Assembly: GCF_000967425.1 (NCBI RefSeq)
Contig: NZ_FO082820.1
Location: forward strand, 3,359,501-3,423,500
Direction of reading: 5' to 3'
DNA from: Pseudorhizobium banfieldiae
GTDB lineage: Bacteria; Pseudomonadota; Alphaproteobacteria; Rhizobiales; Rhizobiaceae
DNA length: 64,000 bases
The notes under the pieces are model-generated. The model was not told the origin of the DNA. It did no database searches and saw only the letters and a list, made by a program, of their open reading frames with translations. The position numbers and the translations under genes are program-made. Positions 59,932 to 64,000 of the stretch are shown one piece after another. Numbering within the stretch: position 1 is the stretch's first letter; the number at the start of each line of letters is the position of its first letter.

Positions 59932-61110
59932 TTATAGAGGCGGCACGGACCTGTTTCGGTGCCGCTGGCGATGCAGCGCGGCGTAGTCAGCACTCCGCAT
60001 CTCGAAGAGACGGGATACCGTACGATCAAACTCGAAACCCTCGGTGCCGCGTCTTTCGGCCAGAAGGTCTTCCGGTTGGGCGGCCGCCGAGACGTAGAGA
60101 CGTATGGCATTGTCGTAGAGCGTGTCGACGAGGTTGATGAAGCGCTTCGTCTCGTTGCGCTTTTCCGCGCCGAGCTGCGGCACGCGCTCAAGGAAAACGG
60201 AGTCGTAACGCTCAGCAATGGCGAGATAGTCGGCAGCACCCAGCGGGCGTTCACAGAGGTCGGCAAAGGAAAACCGGGCAGTCCGCCCGGCTGCCGCGGG
60301 AACCGGGATGGAGCGTCCCTTGCGTGGCACTTCGGACGGCGCCGTCTTCGCCCCGTCCGTTACCTGGTGCCAGGTCGCCTCCATCGTCGCATCCGCCTGA
60401 GGACCGAGAGGCGTGACATAGACCGGCAGGTTTGCCAGCTTCTGCATCCGGTAGTCGGTGTCGGAGTCCAGCGTAGTGACCTCGACATGCCTGCGCAGGA
60501 GATCGATGAAGGGCAGGAACAGCCCCCTGTTCAAACCATCCTTGTAGAGGTTTTCAGGCGCGACATTGGATGTGGCAACCAGCACGCAGCCGAGCGCGAA
60601 AAGCTCCGTGAACAGTCGTGCAAGGATCATCGCGTCGGTAATGTCGGTGACGGAGAACTCGTCGAAGCAGAGCAGCTCCGCTTCCGCATATATCGATGCA
60701 GCAACGGGCGGAATCGGATCGGGATCACGCACCTCGCCATTCTTCACCTTCATGCGATGCTCATGGACCCGGCCATGCACATCCGCCATGAACTCATGGA
60801 AATGGGCGCGCCGCTTTCGGTCCGTCGCTGCCTGCTTGAAGAACATTTCCATAAGCATGGTCTTGCCGCGGCCGACGCTGCCGTGGATGTATAGCCCGCG
60901 GATCGGTTTCGGCCGTCCGCTGCCCTTGGCAAACAACCAGCCGAGCGCACTCTTCTTCTTGGCAGGGCGAGCATCGCGAAGGTCACCCAAGACCCGGTCC
61001 AGCTTGGCCGCAACATCCAGTTGGGCACGGTCCGGCGTCAGCTTCCCGGCCTCCGCCAGGGCCTTCAACTCCTCTACGACGCTGTGCGTGTAGTCGGGGA
61101 TAACGTCCAT
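59932..61110 (-). CDS. zapE: Cell division AFG1-like ATPase ZapE
   Basis: ZapE is a cytoplasmic ATPase that affects Z-ring stability. The 392-residue product has the P-loop HGSVGRGKT at 76-84 in RGLYIHGSVGRGKTMLMEMFF and the Walker B ELLCFDEFSVTDITDAMILARL, matching the AFG1/ZapE family. It begins MDVIPDYTHSVVEE. It sits between the Omp19-like lipoprotein gene and mdh. Confidence 0.95.
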   Translation of the reverse strand: MDVIPDYTHSVVEELKALAEAGKLTPDRAQLDVAAKLDRVLGDLRDARPAKKKSALGWLFAKGSGRPKPIRGLYIHGSVGRGKTMLMEMFFKQAATDRKRRAHFHEFMADVHGRVHEHRMKVKNGEVRDPDPIPPVAASIYAEAELLCFDEFSVTDITDAMILARLFTELFALGCVLVATSNVAPENLYKDGLNRGLFLPFIDLLRRHVEVTTLDSDTDYRMQKLANLPVYVTPLGPQADATMEATWHQVTDGAKTAPSEVPRKGRSIPVPAAAGRTARFSFADLCERPLGAADYLAIAERYDSVFLERVPQLGAEKRNETKRFINLVDTLYDNAIRLYVSAAAQPEDLLAERRGTEGFEFDRTVSRLFEMRSADYAALHRQRHRNRSVPPL

Positions 61111-61137
61111 GAAATGCTGCGGCGTTCCCTGAGCCGG

Positions 61138-61665
61138 TTAGCGGCTCAGGTTGACCGGTTGGCCCGAATTGGTGGTGCCGTCGAAGCGGTTATCGGCGGA
61201 CTTGTAGACACGGCCGATCACGTTGCCCGAGCGATCCTTGAACTGCACCATCTTGCCCGACACTTCCCAGGATCCCATCGTCGTGAGCTCTCCCGCACAA
61301 CCGCGAGTGCCGCCGCGGGAACCGCTGCCGAGATTGGTGAGCGTCAGGAACATGTCGCAGGATGAACCGGCATAGGAGACGCGCCAGTTGCCGACCATCT
61401 GTTCCTTGGTGACATCGAGCGCCGTGGCCGGAGCAGCCGAAGCATTCGGGTCAAGCGCGGCGGTCTCCTGCTGCGGGGCCGTCGGGAACTGGCTTGCACC
61501 ACCCGGCGGCGGCAGCTGGTTGGACTGTACAGAGGGGACGGGCTGCGCCTGCAGGGGAGCGGGCTGTGACGGCAGATTGTCGTACGGGCTATAGGAAGTG
61601 CGCTGGCAACCCGCCAGGGCGACGGCGACTACCAAGCCGGTTGCGACATATCTGAACTTCATCAT
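61138..61665 (-). CDS. Omp19-like lipoprotein (AprI/Inh protease-inhibitor domain)
   Basis: The 175-residue product has a lipoprotein signal ending VALAGC (lipidation Cys20), a Pro/Gln-rich linker (about 25-80) and a C-terminal AprI/Inh-type beta-barrel (about 85-175) with [17 protein letters not shown] and one disulfide candidate (SSCD/RGCAG). It matches the Brucella Omp19 group of outer-membrane lipoproteins, known to inhibit proteases. The start is the first or second of two adjacent ATGs (61665 or 61662). Confidence 0.9.
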   Translation of the reverse strand: MMKFRYVATGLVVAVALAGCQRTSYSPYDNLPSQPAPLQAQPVPSVQSNQLPPPGGASQFPTAPQQETAALDPNASAAPATALDVTKEQMVGNWRVSYAGSSCDMFLTLTNLGSGSRGGTRGCAGELTTMGSWEVSGKMVQFKDRSGNVIGRVYKSADNRFDGTTNSGQPVNLSR

Positions 61666-61744
61666 TCACTCCGTTCTTTGCCTGCTGCCGTTGCTATGGA
61701 TGAAAGACGGCGGAATTATCGCGAAGAGCTGTCTCAAATCAAGA

Positions 61745-61766
61745 CAGGGCGGAACTCTCCGCCCTG
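61745..61766. terminator. Hairpin downstream of sdhB
   Basis: CAGGGCGGA pairs perfectly with TCCGCCCTG around ACTC. It lies between the sdhB stop and the Omp19-like gene. The T run after it is poor on both strands (minus strand: TCTTGATTT), so it may be a weak terminator. Confidence 0.4.
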
Positions 61767-61830
61767 AGATGCCCTTGATGCGGAACATGGGCCAGCGCTG
61801 CTCAACATCAAGCAATGATCTCGCATTTCT

Positions 61831-62610
61831 CTAGACACGGCGCTCGACCATCATCTTTTTGATCTCAGCGATCGCCTTGGCCGGGTTCAATCCCTTCGGA
61901 CAGGTCTGCGCGCAGTTCATGATCGTATGGCAGCGATAGAGCCGGAACGGATCCTCGAGGTTGTCCAGACGCTCGCCCTTCGCCTCATCGCGCGAGTCGA
62001 TGAGCCAGCGATAGGCCTGCAGCAGGACAGCCGGGCCGAGATAGCGGTCGCCGTTCCACCAGTAGCTGGGACAGGAGGTGGAGCAGCAGGCGCAGAGAAT
62101 GCACTCGTAGAGCCCGTCGAGCTTCAGCCGGTCCTCATGGCTCTGCTTCCACTCCTTCGCCGGCGGCGGCGAAACCGTCTTCAGCCAAGGCTCGATCGAA
62201 CGGTGCTGCGCATAGAAGTTCGTCAGGTCCGGCACGAGGTCCTTCACCACCGGCATGTGCGGCAGCGGGTAGACCTTCACCGTGCCGTTGATGTCGTCCA
62301 TGCCCTTGGTGCAGGCCAGCGTGTTCGAGCCGTCGATGTTCATCGCGCACGAGCCGCAGATACCCTCACGGCAGGAGCGGCGGAGCGTCAGCGTCGGATC
62401 AATGTTGTTCTTGATGTAGAGAAGACCATCGAGCACCATCGGTCCGCAGTCGTCGATGTCGACATAGTAGGTGTCGATCCGAGGGTTCTGGCCGTCGTCC
62501 GGATTCCAGCGATAGATCCGGTACTCGCGAAGATTGGTGGCGCCGTCCGGCTTCGGCCAGACCTTGCCTTCGGTCATCTGCGAGTTCTTCGGTAGAGCGA
62601 GTTCAACCAT
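61831..62610 (-). CDS. sdhB: Succinate dehydrogenase iron-sulfur subunit
   Basis: SdhB carries the 2Fe-2S, 4Fe-4S and 3Fe-4S clusters of complex II. The 259-residue product has Cys80, Cys85, Cys88 and Cys100 of the first cluster ([15 protein letters not shown]) and, near the end, [16 protein letters not shown] and [18 protein letters not shown]. It begins 18 bases after the sdhA stop. Confidence 0.98.
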   Translation of the reverse strand: MVELALPKNSQMTEGKVWPKPDGATNLREYRIYRWNPDDGQNPRIDTYYVDIDDCGPMVLDGLLYIKNNIDPTLTLRRSCREGICGSCAMNIDGSNTLACTKGMDDINGTVKVYPLPHMPVVKDLVPDLTNFYAQHRSIEPWLKTVSPPPAKEWKQSHEDRLKLDGLYECILCACCSTSCPSYWWNGDRYLGPAVLLQAYRWLIDSRDEAKGERLDNLEDPFRLYRCHTIMNCAQTCPKGLNPAKAIAEIKKMMVERRV

Positions 62611-62628
62611 GTCCGGGTCCTCTCGGGA

Positions 62629-64000
62629 TCAGTAGACGCGGGCCTTGGGCTCGATCTTCGCAGGATCGATGCCATCGGCAATGAGTTCCGTATGAACCGG
62701 GCGATAGTCCAGCTTCACGTCGCCGGCTTCGTTGACCCAGGCAAGCGTATGCTTGCGCCAGTTCACGTCGTCGCGACCGCCGAACGGGCCTTCCGTAAAG
62801 TCCTCGCGGGCGTGGCTGCCACGGCTTTCCTTGCGTGCTTCGGCGCCGTAGACGGTGGTGATGGCGTTCGCCATCAGGTTCTCCAGCTCCAGCGTCTCCA
62901 CGAGGTCGGAATTCCAGATCATCGAGCGGTCGGTGACCTTGACGTCCTTCAGCTCTCCCCAGATCGATGACATGCGGCGGCAGCCGGATTCCAGCGACTC
63001 CTGCGTGCGGAAGACGGCAGCATCTTCCTGCATGGTTCGCTGCATCTTGTCGCGCAGCACCGCTGTCGGCGTTCCGCCATTGGCGTTCCGAAGGCGGTCA
63101 AAGCGGTCCATGATCTTGTCGCAGGCGGCAGTGTTGAGCGCCGGCACGGGTGCTGCCCGGTCGATCACCTCGCCTGCCCGGATTGCGGCGGCACGGCCGA
63201 AAACGACAAGGTCGATCAGCGAGTTCGAACCAAGACGGTTTGCACCATGAACCGACGCGCAGCCGGCCTCGCCGACCGCCATCAGGCCAGGAGCGATCCG
63301 CTCCGGATTAGCGCTGTCCGCGTTCAGGACCTCACCCCAGAAATTCGTCGGGATGCCGCCCATGTTGTAGTGCACGGTCGGCAGGACGGGGATCGGCTCG
63401 CGGGTGACGTCGACGCCGGCGAAAATCTTGGCGCTCTCCGAGATACCCGGCAGGCGTTCGTGCAGAACAGCCGGATCCAGGTGATCGAGATGCAGGAAGA
63501 TGTGGTCCTTGTTCTTGCCGACGCCGCGCCCCTCGCGGATCTCCAGCGTCATGCAGCGGGAAACGACATCGCGCGAGGCCAGGTCCTTGGCGGAGGGCGC
63601 ATAGCGCTCCATGAAACGCTCGCCTTCGGAGTTGACGAGGTAGCCGCCCTCGCCGCGCGCGCCTTCGGTAATCAGACAGCCGGATCCGTAGATGCCTGTC
63701 GGGTGGAACTGGACGAACTCCATGTCCTGCAGCGGCAGCCCGGCACGCGCGATCATGCCGCCACCGTCTCCGGTGCAGGTATGCGCGGAAGTCGCCGAGA
63801 AGTAGGCGCGGCCATAACCACCGGTTGCCAGCACCACCATCTTGGCGGCGAAGCGATGGATCGTGCCGTCGTCCAGATTCCAGGCGACGACCCCTGTGCA
63901 GCGGCCGTCGTCCGACATGATCAGGTCGAGCGCGAAGTACTCGATGAAGAATTCGGCATTGTTGCGCAGCGACTGGCCGTAGAGCGTGTGCAGGATCGCG
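62629..64000 (-). CDS. sdhA: Succinate dehydrogenase flavoprotein subunit (5' part beyond window)
   Basis: SdhA holds covalent FAD and the succinate site. About 457 residues are visible, running from the edge ([18 protein letters not shown]) to VY at the C-terminus. Present are the [41 protein letters not shown] segment, [15 protein letters not shown] and [27 protein letters not shown], all diagnostic. The frame is still open at the window edge, so the Met at 63918 is internal, not the true start. The sdhCD genes should lie beyond it. Confidence 0.97.
   Translation of the reverse strand, partial: AILHTLYGQSLRNNAEFFIEYFALDLIMSDDGRCTGVVAWNLDDGTIHRFAAKMVVLATGGYGRAYFSATSAHTCTGDGGGMIARAGLPLQDMEFVQFHPTGIYGSGCLITEGARGEGGYLVNSEGERFMERYAPSAKDLASRDVVSRCMTLEIREGRGVGKNKDHIFLHLDHLDPAVLHERLPGISESAKIFAGVDVTREPIPVLPTVHYNMGGIPTNFWGEVLNADSANPERIAPGLMAVGEAGCASVHGANRLGSNSLIDLVVFGRAAAIRAGEVIDRAAPVPALNTAACDKIMDRFDRLRNANGGTPTAVLRDKMQRTMQEDAAVFRTQESLESGCRRMSSIWGELKDVKVTDRSMIWNSDLVETLELENLMANAITTVYGAEARKESRGSHAREDFTEGPFGGRDDVNWRKHTLAWVNEAGDVKLDYRPVHTELIADGIDPAKIEPKARVY

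Noticed and set aside
62629..63918. Start of sdhA at the Met encoded at 63918
   Set aside because: The same frame stays open to the window edge and its upstream residues fit SdhA, so the gene is cut by the window and this Met is internal.

Overview
The window reads as core chromosome of an alphaproteobacterium of the family Rhizobiaceae (Rhizobium/Agrobacterium/Sinorhizobium relatives). The grounds are the high G+C content, the cobST pair beside a J-domain protein, an ALA-synthase type hemA beside dxr, an F1-only atpHAGDC operon, the mdh-sucCD-sucAB-lpd and sdhAB clusters, and an Omp19-type lipoprotein. The species cannot be told from the sequence alone. There is no insertion sequence, prophage, CRISPR array or rRNA. 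One tRNA gene (Arg, CCU anticodon) is present. Coding density is high and no gap exceeds about 300 bp.

Layout. 1-2.9 kb: cobT (cut by the window edge), cobS, a J-domain protein and a BolA-family protein. 2.9-5.9 kb: an overlapping aroK-aroB-corC-like unit on the minus strand. 6.0-9.8 kb: a 51-residue membrane protein, xerD, accA, an L,D-transpeptidase lipoprotein and a TusA-like protein, all plus strand. 9.8-13.4 kb: a histidine-rich COG0523 GTPase, a D,D-carboxypeptidase and an M20 amidohydrolase. 13.5-16.3 kb: the least orderly stretch, with tRNA-Arg, a 3' remnant of a fumarylacetoacetate-hydrolase family gene, an odd soluble chemoreceptor-tip/Cache protein and a flavin monooxygenase. 16.4-18.8 kb: dxr and hemA, convergent over a shared hairpin. 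19.0-22.8 kb: a three-subunit molybdenum hydroxylase of the form II carbon monoxide dehydrogenase type. 23.0-30.6 kb: a glycine-zipper lipoprotein, tamA-tamB and a lone cheW. 30.7-37.8 kb: a soluble NAD-dependent formate dehydrogenase operon (fdsGBA-fdhD-fdsD) behind a LysR regulator. 37.9-42.9 kb: atpHAGDC. 43.1-49.5 kb: a small membrane protein, priA, an acyltransferase, xerC, a TraB/GumN protein and a cytochrome b561-like protein. 49.6-64 kb: TCA-cycle genes mdh-sucCD-sucAB, two membrane-protein genes, lpd, then zapE, the Omp19-like lipoprotein, and sdhB-sdhA (cut by the edge).

How the parts fit. The right half is an energy-metabolism block: malate dehydrogenase, succinyl-CoA synthetase, 2-oxoglutarate dehydrogenase and succinate dehydrogenase feed respiration, F1-ATPase makes ATP, and formate dehydrogenase adds NADH. 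Non-coding signals worth attention are two perfect FNR/FixK boxes (upstream of hemA and at the atpH start), a LysR-type dyad overlapping the regulator's own stop codon ahead of fdsG, a 20-bp dyad ahead of mdh, and a hairpin between the Shine-Dalgarno sequence and start codon of sucA. I found no convincing wholly new multi-gene system. The most unusual locus is 13.5-15.0 kb.
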